Assembly: GCF_900094945.1 (NCBI RefSeq)
Contig: NZ_FMAQ01000002.1
Coordinates: 123,231-187,230 of the forward strand
Direction of reading: 5' to 3'
Length of the DNA stretch: 64,000 nucleotides
Source: Gilliamella bombicola
Lineage (GTDB): Bacteria; Pseudomonadota; Gammaproteobacteria; Enterobacterales; Orbaceae
The translations under genes were made by a program, and so were the position numbers. Shown here piece by piece: positions 48,701-58,326 of the stretch (position 1 is its first letter; each line of letters opens with the position of its first letter). The notes below the pieces were generated by a model that was given only the letters and a program-made list of their open reading frames with translations, did no database searches and was not told the origin of the DNA.

Positions 48701-49600
48701 TTTATTAAGTGTATCGGCAAGATCTCGAATTTCTCTTTCACCAGTTAGAAAAATAAGTATATCACCATCACTTTCAGCTGAAAGTTCATCAATCGCATCT
48801 ACGATGGATTGAAAATCACTATTTTTATCGTTGCAAGTATCATCTCTATCTAATATTGAAGGACGATATCTAACTTCAACTGGATAGGTACGACCAGACA
48901 CTTCAATAATTGGTGCTTGGTTGAAATGTTTAGAAAAACGTTCCACATCAATCGTTGCCGATGTAATTATAACCTTCAAGTCTGGACGTTTAGGTAATAA
49001 TTGCTTAAGGTAGCCTAAAATAAAATCAATGTTTAAGCTACGTTCATGCGCTTCGTCAATAATAATGGTATCGTATTGTAATAAAAGTTTATCTTTTTGA
49101 ATTTCAGCAAGCAATATACCGTCAGTCATTAATTTAATCAGTGTTGTTTCACTAACATGATCAGAAAATCTGACTTTGAAACCAACTAATTGCCCTATTT
49201 CTGTTTTCAACTCATCTGCAATACGATTAGCTACTGAACGTGCGGCTAACCGCCTTGGTTGGGTATGACCTATAAATCCCTTGACGCCTAAACCCAACTC
49301 TAGACAGATTTTAGGAATTTGCGTGGTTTTTCCTGAACCTGTTTCGCCTGCGATTATGACCACTTGATGATGCTTAATTGCGTCATAAATTGTTTGTTTT
49401 TTTTCAACAACAGGTAGATTATCTGGAAAATCAATGTTCTTTGGTAATGATTCTATTCTAGCTTGGTAATGTAACTTAGCATTTTGTATAGCAGAATCTA
49501 TATTAGCTATAGTTTGACTTTTTTGGGCAATTTTTATTATTTTGTGCTTATCTAAGAAAGTCATTGAATCAAGGTATTTTAATCGGTCTTGAGGTAACAT
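45725..49600 (-). CDS. hrpA: ATP-dependent RNA helicase HrpA
   Basis: HrpA is a DEAH-box helicase acting on stalled ribosomes and mRNA. The 1291-residue product (E. coli 1300) has GETGSGKTTQ (Walker A about 87-96), DEAH (about 188), SATI (about 219), the second RecA domain with TNVAETSLTVP and QRKGRCGRTSDG, a winged-helix/ratchet (HA2) region, OB fold and a long C-terminal DUF3418 region. Monocistronic, convergent with ydgH and divergent from hslJ. Confidence 0.96.
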   Translation of the reverse strand: MLPQDRLKYLDSMTFLDKHKIIKIAQKSQTIANIDSAIQNAKLHYQARIESLPKNIDFPDNLPVVEKKQTIYDAIKHHQVVIIAGETGSGKTTQIPKICLELGLGVKGFIGHTQPRRLAARSVANRIADELKTEIGQLVGFKVRFSDHVSETTLIKLMTDGILLAEIQKDKLLLQYDTIIIDEAHERSLNIDFILGYLKQLLPKRPDLKVIITSATIDVERFSKHFNQAPIIEVSGRTYPVEVRYRPSILDRDDTCNDKNSDFQSIVDAIDELSAESDGDILIFLTGEREIRDLADTLNKLDLRHTDILPLYARLSASEQNRIFQSHTKRRIVLATNVAETSLTVPGIKYVIDTGLARISRYSYRTKVQRLPIEPISQASANQRKGRCGRTSDGICIRLYDEKDFLSRPEFTDPEILRTNLASVILQMTSLGLGDIAAFPFVEAPDAKYIRDGIRLLEELGAVFTRHHRYHLTEIGRILAQLPIDPRLARMLVEARRLGCTKEIMIITAALSIQDPRERPFDKQQASDEKHRRFIDKESDFISLINLWNYIKEQQNILSGNQFRRLCQKDFLNYLRIREWQDVYTQIRQTIKQLAFPINSKAADYNSLHISLLSGLLSHIGMKELEKHEYIGARNIKFAIFPNSALFKNQPKWCIASELIETSRLWGRTVAKIEAEWIEPIAKHLVKYSYNEPKWSKKQGTTIANEKVTLFGLPIVASRMVNYSKIDPELSRSLFIRHALVEGDWFTNHQFYKKNKKLINEVEDLEHKSRRQDILIDDDELFNFYEKRIDKSVVSSKHFDVWWKQKQKSDPDFLNVEKEMLIKQSAQQVNLNDFPDFWNQDNLKLALSYQFDIGHKRDGVTIKIPLNLLNQIKNRGFDWLVPGFRKDLIIALIKSLPKSLRRNFVPAPNYADAFLSKGISTNQPLLESLETEFHKMTGVKVAPEDWQLDQIPDYLKMTFSIVDSNNKEIAVSKDLVLLKEKLKNQLQQAFSSLTIKKTVQIEQNNLTEWNFGSLPNIYEENHKNYTIKAYPAIIDNQHSVSIKLVDNQDEQQRLTKLGLRRLLILNIPSPIKYLHEKLPNKSKLGLYFNSFGTVLSLIDDCIACGVDYLIEKNGQVIQNQDNYEALLDYTKSHINDVVVDIAKAVESILTLYYNIGKKLKGRIDISLAFALSDIKKQMDHLIYKGFVAQSSYKRLPDINRYLLAIEKRIEKLMLNTTKDRQSMNIIDEVEVQYEKWVNSLSENLKSQEKVTNIRWMIEELRVNLFAQQLGTAYPISVKRIKQQIDKVKSEL

Positions 49601-49676
49601 AGAGAATCAGATATTTTTAATTAACGTCATAATTAGATTTAATTATAGCAAATTTAACCTATCATTAGGAGTTCAT

Positions 49677-50093
49677 ATGAAAAAAACATTATTGATAATT
49701 TCGCTATTTACTGTTGCTTTGGTTATGTCTGGATGCCATAAATCGAGTAAGATACAAGATACTGATCTTATGCATCATCGTTTTGTATTAATTAGTGCAA
49801 ATGGTCAGCATATTCCATTAGATGAGCAAGCCCAGCTTATATTCAGTGAAAAAATGACTATCACAGGCAAAATGTGTAACCAGTTTTCAGGTCAAGTTAT
49901 TTTAGATAAAAACAACATTAAAGGCACAGTTGCAATGACCAAAATGCTTTGTAATGATGATCAATTAAATCAATTAGATTATATTATTGATCAATTAATT
50001 ACTAGTGGTGCTGAAATCAATTTAAGCAATAATCAATTGACCTTAAAGAACCACGAAAACGAGCTAATCTACCAACTTAAGGATCTAATGTAA
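49677..50093 (+). CDS. hslJ: META-domain lipoprotein HslJ
   Basis: HslJ is an outer-membrane-directed lipoprotein linked to novobiocin resistance and heat shock in E. coli. The 138-residue product has a lipoprotein signal ending VMSGC (Cys20), then the META domain with HRFVLISANGQHI, QAQLIFSEKMTITGKMCNQF (the C-N-x-F turn) and VAMTKMLCNDDQL. GAGTT lies six bases before ATG. It is monocistronic. Confidence 0.88.
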   Translation: MKKTLLIISLFTVALVMSGCHKSSKIQDTDLMHHRFVLISANGQHIPLDEQAQLIFSEKMTITGKMCNQFSGQVILDKNNIKGTVAMTKMLCNDDQLNQLDYIIDQLITSGAEINLSNNQLTLKNHENELIYQLKDLM

Positions 50094-50221
50094 CTCTAAT
50101 GTTTCGTTTTTTTTAATATATTAGACACAAATCGTTTTGTTAAGTTGCTAGAATTCAATTATTTTACAAAACAATAAAATAAATTTAAGATAAAAACCTT
50201 TATTTAAAATACCGTTAAGAA

Positions 50222-50446
50222 TATAATAAGAGCAATTTTTAAAGGATTTAACTTATTGATGAAATTATTATATTCTTCAAATGACTTGTGCAACTTGGGT
50301 AGCGGTTTAAAGCTACAAAAAATTCTTTTACCAATAATATTACCAATGCTTTGTCATTGGTTTTTTTTTTGCGTAATACTGGTTTATCGAATTTTTAGAT
50401 TGATTAAAAACTTTAACATTAAATAAATTACTAAGTAGATACTATT
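50222..50446 (+). promoter_or_regulatory. pykF leader with internal terminator and small ORF
   Basis: TATAAT at 50222-50227 is a possible -10. The leader carries a stem ACCAATG (50342-50348) with CATTGGT (50355-50361) followed by ten T's, ending about 85 bp before pykF. A 55-codon ORF (50259-50426) with AAGGATTT 10 bp upstream runs through this terminator. Transcripts stopping here would make a small RNA of about 130 nt; those passing make pykF mRNA. The ORF's reality is uncertain. Confidence 0.55.
50339..50370 (+). terminator. Rho-independent terminator in the pykF leader
   Basis: The 7-bp stem of ACCAATG/CATTGGT with a 6-nt loop (50342-50361) is followed directly by a run of ten T's. It is a strong intrinsic terminator located between hslJ and pykF; it may instead be the 3' end of an independent small RNA. 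Confidence 0.85.
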
Positions 50447-51859
50447 ATGAAAAAGACAAAAATTGTTTGTACCATCGGGCCAAAATCTGAATCAAAAGAA
50501 ATGTTAGCAAAATTATTAAATGCAGGCATGAATGTGATGCGTTTAAACTTTTCACATGGTGATTATGAAGAGCACGGCAACCGTATAAAAAACTTACGAG
50601 AAGTAATGCAAGAAACAGGTTTAAAAGCAGCTATAATGCTAGATACTAAAGGACCTGAAATCCGTACAATTAAACTAGAAGGCGGTAATGATGTATCACT
50701 TGTAGCCGGCCAAACATTTACCTTTACAACAGATAAAACAGTTGTTGGAAATTCTCAACGAGTAGCCGTCACTTATGAAGGATTTGCCCATGACCTTAAA
50801 CCAGGTAATCGTGTGCTTGTTGATGATGGCTTAATTGCCATGGATGTTAAAGAAATCAAAGGTAACGAAGTTATCTGTACAGTTTTAAATAATGGTGATC
50901 TAGGTGAAAATAAAGGTATTAATCTACCGGGTGTTTCAATTAAGCTACCAGCACTTGCAGAAAAAGACAAAAACGACCTTATTTTTGGTTGTGAACAAGG
51001 CGTTGACTTTATTGCTGCATCATTTATTCGGAAACGTTCTGATGTTGAAGATATTCGTGCTCACTTAAAAGCTCATGGTGGAGAAGACATAAAAATCATC
51101 TCTAAAATTGAAAACCAAGAAGGTTTAGATAATTTTGATGAAATTCTTGAAGCTTCTGATGGTATAATGGTTGCTCGTGGCGATTTAGGTGTTGAAATTG
51201 CAGTTGAAGAGGTTATTTTTGCTCAAAAAATGATGATCAAAAAATGTAATAAAGCTTCTAAACCAGTTATCACTGCAACACAAATGCTCGATTCAATGAT
51301 CAAAAATCCACGTCCTACTCGTGCTGAAGCTGGCGATGTAGCTAATGCAATTATTGATGGAACTGATGCTGTGATGTTATCTGGTGAAAGTGCTAAAGGT
51401 AAATATCCACTTGAAACAGTCAATGTTATGGCAACTATCTGTAAACGCACTGATAAAACAATTCCTGCCTCATTAGAATTAACATCCAAAGAAGAGAAAT
51501 TAAGCATAACAGCCGCTGTATGCTGTGGTGCTGTAGAAATTGCTGAACGTTTAAATGCGCCATTAATTGTTGTTGCAACACGTAGTGGTAAATCAGCTCG
51601 TGAAGTTCGTCATTACTTCCCAAGAGCTCGGATTTTAGCGCTTTCATCAAGTCAAAAAACGGTAAATCAATTAGCAGTTACTAAAGGCGTGGAACCTATT
51701 TTGATTGATTCAATTAACTCAACGGACGATTTTTATCGTTTAGGTAAAGAGATGGCTTTAAAAGTGTGTGGCTTAAAACAGGGCGATATCATTGTGATGG
51801 TTTCTGGTGCGCTAGTACCGAGTGGAACCACTAACACAACATCAGTCCACCGTATCTAA
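50447..51859 (+). CDS. pykF: Pyruvate kinase I
   Basis: PykF makes pyruvate and ATP from phosphoenolpyruvate, usually activated by fructose-1,6-bisphosphate. The 470-residue product equals the E. coli length. It starts [20 protein letters not shown], with [18 protein letters not shown], the lid B domain (about 70-170), the K-loop (KIENQEGL), [11 protein letters not shown] and the T-Q-M-L-D-S-M segment. The C-terminal allosteric domain (about 345-470) ends [11 protein letters not shown]. It is followed by a terminator. Confidence 0.97.
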   Translation: MKKTKIVCTIGPKSESKEMLAKLLNAGMNVMRLNFSHGDYEEHGNRIKNLREVMQETGLKAAIMLDTKGPEIRTIKLEGGNDVSLVAGQTFTFTTDKTVVGNSQRVAVTYEGFAHDLKPGNRVLVDDGLIAMDVKEIKGNEVICTVLNNGDLGENKGINLPGVSIKLPALAEKDKNDLIFGCEQGVDFIAASFIRKRSDVEDIRAHLKAHGGEDIKIISKIENQEGLDNFDEILEASDGIMVARGDLGVEIAVEEVIFAQKMMIKKCNKASKPVITATQMLDSMIKNPRPTRAEAGDVANAIIDGTDAVMLSGESAKGKYPLETVNVMATICKRTDKTIPASLELTSKEEKLSITAAVCCGAVEIAERLNAPLIVVATRSGKSAREVRHYFPRARILALSSSQKTVNQLAVTKGVEPILIDSINSTDDFYRLGKEMALKVCGLKQGDIIVMVSGALVPSGTTNTTSVHRI

Positions 51860-51885
51860 ACATTAAATTTCCAATCTATATAAAA

Positions 51886-51916
51886 TAAAAGCTAGCTATC
51901 TGCTAGCTTTTTTTTT
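51886..51916 (+). terminator. Terminator after pykF
   Basis: AAAGCTAGC (51888-51896) pairs with GCTAGCTTT (51902-51910) around TATCT and continues into a T-run on the plus strand. Confidence 0.9.
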
Positions 51917-51967
51917 CACATAAGTTATTCTGTATAAAATATTGTTAATAAAATTTAAAAGACTAAC

Positions 51968-54022
51968 ATGATTGAAGAAAAAGTCCATTTACCTAAAGAG
52001 CTTAGCTGGTTATCTTTCAATCAGCGAGTTTTACAAGAAGCCGCAGATAAGAGTAATCCTCTTATTGAGAGAATACATTTTTTAGGCATATACTCAAGTA
52101 ACCTTGATGAATTTTATAAAGTACAGTTTGCTAACTTAAAAAAATATGTACTTATAGAACAAGAACAAGCTCATTCTTCTAATGCTAAAAACTTATTGCG
52201 CCAAGTAAATCAAAAAGTTATACAATTAGAATTACAGTTTGACCAACTCTATAATGAATTGTTATTGGAAATGGCTAGAAATCAAATCTTTTTGATTAAC
52301 GAAAGACAGCTCTCATCATATCAAGAAAATTGGATAAAAAATTATTATAAACAAAATCTTAGACAATACATTACCCCTATTTTACTTGATAGTCACACTG
52401 AACTTATTCAATTTTTAAAAGATGATCATGCCTATTTAGCTGTAGAAATTATTTGTGAGGATAGCATCAGTTATGCACTACTTGAACTACCGACAGATAA
52501 TATTCCTCGTTTTGTATTATTACCGTCAGAAGTATCAACTAAAAATAAGTCCATCATCTTTCTTGACAACATACTGCGCTACTGTTTATCCGATATTTTT
52601 AAAGTGTTTTTTGATGCTAAAGAATTAAATGCTTATTCAATTAACATCAATAGAGATGCTGAATACGAATTAAATACAGAGTTAGACAGTTTACTTGAAC
52701 TGATGTCCCAAGGCCTAAAACAACGCTTAACCGCACAGCCAGTACGTTTTACTTATCAAAAAGACATGCCCAAAGCGTTGTTTGAATTATTGATCAATAA
52801 ATTACGATTAACTGAACAAGATGCAATGCCTGGAGGGCGTTATCCTAATTTTAAAGATCTTGTTAAATTCCCTGATTTTGGACAAAAGAGCCTATTAAAT
52901 AAAAAAATTCCAAACTTAAGTTATAATCGATTTAAACAATTTCGTAATGCATTTGATGCGATTAAAGATCGAGATGTATTACTCTATTACCCTTACTACT
53001 CTTTTGGCCATGTTCTAGAAATCATGCGACAAGCCTCGTTTGATCCTTCAGTTACACATATTCGAATGAACATTTATCGAGTAGCCAAAGACTCACGCTT
53101 TATTCACGCTGCAATTAATGCGGCCAATAATGGTAAAAAAGTTACCGTAGTTGTCGAATTACAAGCACGGTTTGACGAAGAAGCCAATATAAAATGGGCA
53201 AAACGACTAATTAGTAGTGGTATTAAAGTTATTTATTCACAACCAAAACTCAAGATTCACGCGAAATTATTTTTGATCGATCGTAAAGAAAACGATGAAA
53301 TTGTTCGCTATGCTCATATCGGTTCAGGTAACTTTAATGAAAGAACTGCACGAATTTATACAGACTTTTCACTGTTAACGGCAGATCCTGCTATTACCGA
53401 AGAAGTCAAAAAAGTCTTTAATTTTATTGAAAATCCATTTAAACCAGTCGCTTTCAATCATTTACTTGTCTCACCACAAAATACGCGATTACGATTCAAT
53501 GAATTTATAGAACGCGAAATAAGCAATGCCAAAGCAGGTAAAAAGTCAGGAATTTATCTAAAACTTAACGCAATTACTGATAAAGAAATGATCGACGAAC
53601 TTTACCGTGCATCTTGTGCTGGTGTGAAAATTAGAATAATTGTGCGCGGTACTTGTGTATTAGTGCCACAAATACCTAATTTAAGTGAAAATATTTATGT
53701 GACCAGTATTGTGGATCAATTTTTAGAACATGCTCGTGTGTATATTTTTGAAAATGAAGGAAAAAAAGACACTTACATATCCTCTGCAGATTGGATGCCT
53801 CGTAATATCGATAATCGTATTGAAGTGGGCGTAAAAATCTTTGACTCAATAATAAAATCAACTATCCATAGTATTTTTGACATACAGTGCAATGATAATG
53901 TCAAAGCACGCATCATTGATAAAGATGCAACAAATAATTATGTGCAAAGAGGGAATAAGAAAAAAATTAGAGCCCAATATGCCATTTATGATTATTTGAA
54001 GCAGTTAGAATCATTTGCATAA
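51968..54022 (+). CDS. ppk: Polyphosphate kinase 1
   Basis: Ppk1 reversibly makes polyphosphate from ATP and uses a phosphorylated histidine. The 684-residue product (E. coli 688) has an N domain (about 1-105), head domain, and two catalytic C domains. The phospho-histidine region is [13 protein letters not shown] (about 430-442) and the second conserved histidine region is [13 protein letters not shown]. The gene overlaps no neighbour; ppx starts 11 bases after it, forming the ppk-ppx operon. AAGACTAAC precedes the start. Confidence 0.97.
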   Translation: MIEEKVHLPKELSWLSFNQRVLQEAADKSNPLIERIHFLGIYSSNLDEFYKVQFANLKKYVLIEQEQAHSSNAKNLLRQVNQKVIQLELQFDQLYNELLLEMARNQIFLINERQLSSYQENWIKNYYKQNLRQYITPILLDSHTELIQFLKDDHAYLAVEIICEDSISYALLELPTDNIPRFVLLPSEVSTKNKSIIFLDNILRYCLSDIFKVFFDAKELNAYSININRDAEYELNTELDSLLELMSQGLKQRLTAQPVRFTYQKDMPKALFELLINKLRLTEQDAMPGGRYPNFKDLVKFPDFGQKSLLNKKIPNLSYNRFKQFRNAFDAIKDRDVLLYYPYYSFGHVLEIMRQASFDPSVTHIRMNIYRVAKDSRFIHAAINAANNGKKVTVVVELQARFDEEANIKWAKRLISSGIKVIYSQPKLKIHAKLFLIDRKENDEIVRYAHIGSGNFNERTARIYTDFSLLTADPAITEEVKKVFNFIENPFKPVAFNHLLVSPQNTRLRFNEFIEREISNAKAGKKSGIYLKLNAITDKEMIDELYRASCAGVKIRIIVRGTCVLVPQIPNLSENIYVTSIVDQFLEHARVYIFENEGKKDTYISSADWMPRNIDNRIEVGVKIFDSIIKSTIHSIFDIQCNDNVKARIIDKDATNNYVQRGNKKKIRAQYAIYDYLKQLESFA

Positions 54023-54032
54023 GGACTTTAAA

Positions 54033-55556
54033 ATGAATAAATTCAATGAATATGCGGTAGTCGATCTTGGTTCAAATAGCTTCCATATGGTAATTGCCCG
54101 GATCATTAATGGTGCAATACAGATTATTTATAAAAATAAAAAAAATATCCACTTAGCAACGGGGCTTAATGCTAATAACAAACTGAGTGAATCAAGCATA
54201 ATGCGAGGTGTGGAATGTCTTTCATTATTTGCTGAGCGATTAAATGGATTCCCTCCTGAACATGTTCGGGTCGTTGCAACTCATACATTAAGAGTAGCGA
54301 AAAATAGAAATGAATTTTTAACAGCTGCAGCTAAGGTATTCCCTTTTCCTATTGAAATTATTTCAGGTCAAGAAGAAGCTCGTCTTGTTTATTTAGGTAC
54401 AATGACAGCTGAATCAACATCGTCAACTGATACAAAATTTGTCATCGATATTGGCGGTGGTTCGACTGAAATTGCAATAGGAAAAGGAAATGATTTAAAC
54501 CCCGTGATCGTCGCTAGCCGTCCCATGGGATGTGTCACTTATACAAAGCGTTTTTTTCATGAACAAAAAATTAACGCCGCTTCTTTTCAACAGGCAAAAC
54601 TTGCTGCAGAACAACAAATTGAAGGTATGATTAATGCAATAAAAAAATTGAATATTACTACCGCATTTGGCACATCAGGAACCATAAAATCAATTTATCA
54701 GATATTGTTGGATCTTGGTGTTAGCGATGGCATTATTACACCGAAAAGGTTAGATGATTTAATTAGTTATGTTTTAGAATTCGATTATTTTTATGATATT
54801 GACTATCCTTCACTTTCCAAAGAAAGAAAAAACGTATTTGTTAGCGGACTGGCTATATTTAGTGGTGTTTTTAATGCACTTGGATTAGAGACTTTACAAT
54901 TTAGCCCATGTGCATTACGAGAAGGCGTATTTTACGAATTGATCGACGGCCCTAATTACCAAGATATTAGGCAAAATACCGCACAATCGCTTTCTGAGCA
55001 TTACAACATAGATAAACGTCATGCTAAGCAAGTGGTTAAAACTGCAAAATATTTATTTTCACAATGGCAACAACAAGCATCAATGACTATTCCCCCTAAT
55101 CTTGAATCTATTTTATATTGGGCTGCTCAGTTGCATGAAGTTGGATTAAAAATCAACTTTTCTTCGATCCATAAGCATTCAAGTTATATCCTACAAAACA
55201 GTAATTTACCTGGATTTAATGAAGAACAGCAGTTACTGTTATCTACTCTTGTCCGTTACCATAGAAAGTCGATAAATATTGATGCAATACCTTATTTTAG
55301 TTTATTTGAATACAAGCATATCATATCGTTAATGCAGATTTTAAGATTGTCTATACTAATCAATAATCAAAGAAATCCTGAAATTGATTTACAGGCATTT
55401 CAATTAAAATTATTAAAAAATAAACTCACTAATGTGACTTTAGAAATTAATCAAGATTTTGTTGAAAATAACAAATTAATATTGCTTGATTTGGAGCAAG
55501 AACAAAAATATTGGAAAACCGTCAATGATTGGAAACTATCGATTGTAATTAGTTAA
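54033..55556 (+). CDS. ppx: Exopolyphosphatase
   Basis: Ppx removes phosphate from polyphosphate ends and also acts on pppGpp. From ATG at 54033 (AAGGAC seven bases upstream) the 507-residue product has the ASKHA opening VVDLGSNSFHMVI (about 9-21), ISGQEEARLVYLG, VIDIGGGSTEIAIG, LREGVFYEL and a C-terminal HD-type domain (about 310-507). E. coli Ppx has 513 residues. An upstream TTG in the ppk end is less likely. A hairpin follows. Confidence 0.96.
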   Translation: MNKFNEYAVVDLGSNSFHMVIARIINGAIQIIYKNKKNIHLATGLNANNKLSESSIMRGVECLSLFAERLNGFPPEHVRVVATHTLRVAKNRNEFLTAAAKVFPFPIEIISGQEEARLVYLGTMTAESTSSTDTKFVIDIGGGSTEIAIGKGNDLNPVIVASRPMGCVTYTKRFFHEQKINAASFQQAKLAAEQQIEGMINAIKKLNITTAFGTSGTIKSIYQILLDLGVSDGIITPKRLDDLISYVLEFDYFYDIDYPSLSKERKNVFVSGLAIFSGVFNALGLETLQFSPCALREGVFYELIDGPNYQDIRQNTAQSLSEHYNIDKRHAKQVVKTAKYLFSQWQQQASMTIPPNLESILYWAAQLHEVGLKINFSSIHKHSSYILQNSNLPGFNEEQQLLLSTLVRYHRKSINIDAIPYFSLFEYKHIISLMQILRLSILINNQRNPEIDLQAFQLKLLKNKLTNVTLEINQDFVENNKLILLDLEQEQKYWKTVNDWKLSIVIS

Positions 55557-55570
55557 CAATAGAAACACAT

Positions 55571-55603
55571 AAAAATACCGCCAACTAGGGTGGCGGTATT
55601 ACA
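55571..55603. terminator. Hairpin between ppx and the DASS transporter
   Basis: AATACCGCCA (55574-55583) pairs perfectly with TGGCGGTATT (55591-55600) around a 7-nt loop. On the minus strand it is followed by TTTTATG, so it fits the transporter gene best; ppx converges on it. Confidence 0.75.
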
Positions 55604-55632
55604 ATATTAAGAATAAAATTATCTACTTGTTA

Positions 55633-57093
55633 TTAACCAAGACCAATGATCTTCCACCACAAAATACCGACAGTAAAGACAATTACTAGATTCACAACAC
55701 TACAAATGAACCCCACTTTCCACCATGTTTTTACTGGCACAAAGCCTTCTGCAAATAATAATGGATTTCTCGCATTTGCAAATTGAGTAATTGAACCAAA
55801 GTAATTAGTACAAATAACTAATGCAAAAATGGCGATGAGTTGTGGTACACCTAGGGCAATGGAAACAGATAAAAATACGGGAAATAGTGCGGCAATATGA
55901 GCATTCCCACTCGCAAAAAAGTAGTGTAAATAAACATAAGCAACACATAAAATAATTAAGACCAACACCCAACTACTTTCGCCTAGATGACCTTTTACAG
56001 CACTACCTATTGTGTCACCAAGCCATTTAGTTACACCCAATTTATTTACTTGGGCTGCCATCATAAGTAATGCCGCAAACCAAATTAATGTGTCCCAAGC
56101 CGCTTTTTCACCTTTTATATCATCCCAACTTAATACGCCAGTTAAGATTAAAATGGCCAAACCAATAAAGGCTGTAGTTGTTGAATCAATACCAATATTT
56201 TTGCCAAAAATCCAAAGTACTAATAATAAAAAAACAGTGCTCCCCATAATGATTTCTTTAACTGTAATTGACCCCATTTTTTTTAATTCTTCAGCAGCTA
56301 ATTTTGGTGCTTCTGGAGTTCTTTTTAGTTCTGGGTTAGTTAGAAAATAAATTACCAAAGGAATCACAACAAATGAAACTAAACATGGCACAATAGCTGC
56401 TACAAACCATTGCCCCCACCCTAGTGTAATACCTAGCGATGTGGTGACTAATTTAGCGGCTAATAAGTTGCCAGTAAATGCCGTTAAGAACATTGCTGAG
56501 GTGATGTCATTCATATGACTAATTGTTAGCATTAAAAAGGTACCAATACGATTTCTTGATTCATCTTTAGGATTTGAATTAAAGTTAATGGCTAAAGCCT
56601 CTGCTATTGGATATATTACACCACCTGCACGCGCCGTGGTACTTGGAATAGCTGGTGCCAATGCAATATCAGTGACAGATAAACCATAAGCAAGCCCCAA
56701 TGTATTTTTACCCAACATTTTAACAAGATAATATGCAATGCGTTTACTCAAACCAGTTTTGATAAAACCACGAGCGATCATGAAAGCAATCACAATCAGC
56801 CAAATAAGACTACTATTTAATTCGCTTAACGAGATTTTTATCGATTCAGTTGCGGAGATTGCACCAGATGGTCTTAATACGGCAAAAACGGTAATTGCTA
56901 ATAAACCAATTGCTCCAATTGGCATTATTTCAGCCACAATGCAAGCTATGGTAGCAACAAAAATAATACTCGTTTGCCAACCTTCTTGGCTAATACCTTC
57001 TGGTGGTGAGACATATAACCAAAGTAACGCGGAAATTGCCGCAATAATGATGAGCGCAGGCCATTTCACTGGAGGTTTCTTTACTAAATTCAT
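55633..57093 (-). CDS. DASS-family anion permease (dicarboxylate-type)
   Basis: The 486-residue protein has 11-13 membrane segments and belongs to the DASS/SLC13 family of CitT, TtdT and YbhI. It shows the family repeats: LNSSLIWLIVIAFMIARGF, AIPSTTARAGGVIYPI (substrate/Na+ loop) and its counterpart SITQFANARNPLLF near the C-terminus. These carriers take up or exchange di- and tricarboxylates such as fumarate, malate, tartrate or citrate. It is downstream of apbE and the flavoprotein on the same strand, separated by 237 bp that contains two related repeats. Confidence 0.85.
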   Translation of the reverse strand: MNLVKKPPVKWPALIIIAAISALLWLYVSPPEGISQEGWQTSIIFVATIACIVAEIMPIGAIGLLAITVFAVLRPSGAISATESIKISLSELNSSLIWLIVIAFMIARGFIKTGLSKRIAYYLVKMLGKNTLGLAYGLSVTDIALAPAIPSTTARAGGVIYPIAEALAINFNSNPKDESRNRIGTFLMLTISHMNDITSAMFLTAFTGNLLAAKLVTTSLGITLGWGQWFVAAIVPCLVSFVVIPLVIYFLTNPELKRTPEAPKLAAEELKKMGSITVKEIIMGSTVFLLLVLWIFGKNIGIDSTTTAFIGLAILILTGVLSWDDIKGEKAAWDTLIWFAALLMMAAQVNKLGVTKWLGDTIGSAVKGHLGESSWVLVLIILCVAYVYLHYFFASGNAHIAALFPVFLSVSIALGVPQLIAIFALVICTNYFGSITQFANARNPLLFAEGFVPVKTWWKVGFICSVVNLVIVFTVGILWWKIIGLG

Positions 57094-57211
57094 AGTATTT
57101 TCCTTTTAAATTTAAATATTTTAATAAGTTAAGATTTAATTCTGTTACAATTATGCTACTCTTCATACTATTATTGGCCAAATTTATCGCACTAACATCA
57201 GTATAAAAACT

Positions 57212-57322
57212 TCAATAAAATCAATACCTTTTCTGACGGATTTTTATTAAACTGCATTAAACAAATCCAAGGAAAAAATATCAATAAAATCAGTATTTTT
57301 TCTGAAACATTTTTAATCAAAA
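57212..57322. repeat. Pair of 41-bp imperfect direct repeats upstream of the DASS gene
   Basis: 57212-57252 (TTCAATAAAATCAATACC, then TTTTCTGACGGATTTTTATT) and 57281-57321 (ATCAATAAAATCAGTATT, then TTTTCTGAAACATTTTTAAT) match at about 32 of 41 positions, spaced 69 bp apart. They lie between apbE and the DASS transporter start. They may be operator sites or duplicated leader elements. Confidence 0.7.
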
Positions 57323-57330
57323 ATTTAATT

Positions 57331-58311
57331 TTAATCAGTTTTTATTTGATATTGAGTATCAATTTGTTGAAAAATAAAGTTATCGGGGTTTACTAATATG
57401 GCTGTTTTATTTTTTAACAAAAAGATAGCCGACAAGTTTTGATGCTTTTGCAAGTATTGTCTGCTTTTATCAACTCCCCATCCATAAAAGATGGTTGAGT
57501 AAATATCACCCTCTAATGAAGAATCTGAAATGATAGTTACGCTTTCTAATTCATTATTTAATGGATAACCTGTTTGAGGGTTTAATAGGTGATGATAAAG
57601 ACGATAATTTTGTATAAAAAAACGCTCATAAATGCCCGATGTGACAACTGATTTATCTTTAACTTTTATAATTCCAGATAGTTTTCCATTAGTGGAAAAT
57701 GGTTTTCTTAATCCTATGTGCCAATAGCCGTTACCATCTGTTAAAGATGAGCCTAATGTTAATACATTACCACCTAAGTTAATGATACCTTTGTACACTT
57801 GATGTTGGTGTAAAATTGATTTGACAACATCAGCAATATATCCTTTAGCAATTGCACCTAAATCAATTTCCATTCCCGGTTTTCTTAAAAAAACAGAATA
57901 TGTATTTGCATCAAGTTCAATATTTTTAGGATCAATTAACAACAGTTTTTCTCTAATTAACTTAGCAGATGGAACTTGATAACCATTGAAACCAATTTTC
58001 CAAAGTTTAACTAAGGGACCAATAGCAAAATTAAAGCAACTATTAAAATATAGACTTATTTTTTGCGCTTGTTCAATCAAAGAAAAAACAGAACGGCTCA
58101 CTATAACGGGGTGGTGTCCCGCAGCTAAATTAATAGACATAACTTCTGATGATGACCTGTTAACGGTCAGTTTATCCTCAAGCATTTTTATGGTTTGAAA
58201 AACAGCTTGCACTGCGGTTTCATTAGGCTCAAAAAGCATTAATGAAACCGTTGTTCCTATCAAATGTTGAGTGTATTCATAGTTTAAATTTACCATGCTA
58301 AACAAGCTCAA
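57331..58311 (-). CDS. apbE: FAD:protein FMN transferase ApbE, apparently cytoplasmic
   Basis: ApbE attaches FMN through a phosphoester bond to Thr or Ser in FMN_bind domains. The 326-residue protein has the family motifs MLEDKLTVNRSSSEVMSIN, MEIDLGAIAKGYIAD (with active-site Asp/Lys region), NLGGNVLTLG and VTSGIYERFF with HLLNPQTGYPL. Unlike typical ApbE lipoproteins there is no signal peptide or lipobox, so it should act in the cytoplasm. It lies 15 bp after the flavoprotein gene, whose FMN_bind domain is its likely target. Confidence 0.92.
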   Translation of the reverse strand: MSLFSMVNLNYEYTQHLIGTTVSLMLFEPNETAVQAVFQTIKMLEDKLTVNRSSSEVMSINLAAGHHPVIVSRSVFSLIEQAQKISLYFNSCFNFAIGPLVKLWKIGFNGYQVPSAKLIREKLLLIDPKNIELDANTYSVFLRKPGMEIDLGAIAKGYIADVVKSILHQHQVYKGIINLGGNVLTLGSSLTDGNGYWHIGLRKPFSTNGKLSGIIKVKDKSVVTSGIYERFFIQNYRLYHHLLNPQTGYPLNNELESVTIISDSSLEGDIYSTIFYGWGVDKSRQYLQKHQNLSAIFLLKNKTAILVNPDNFIFQQIDTQYQIKTD

Positions 58312-58326
58312 AATAGTTGTAAAAAA

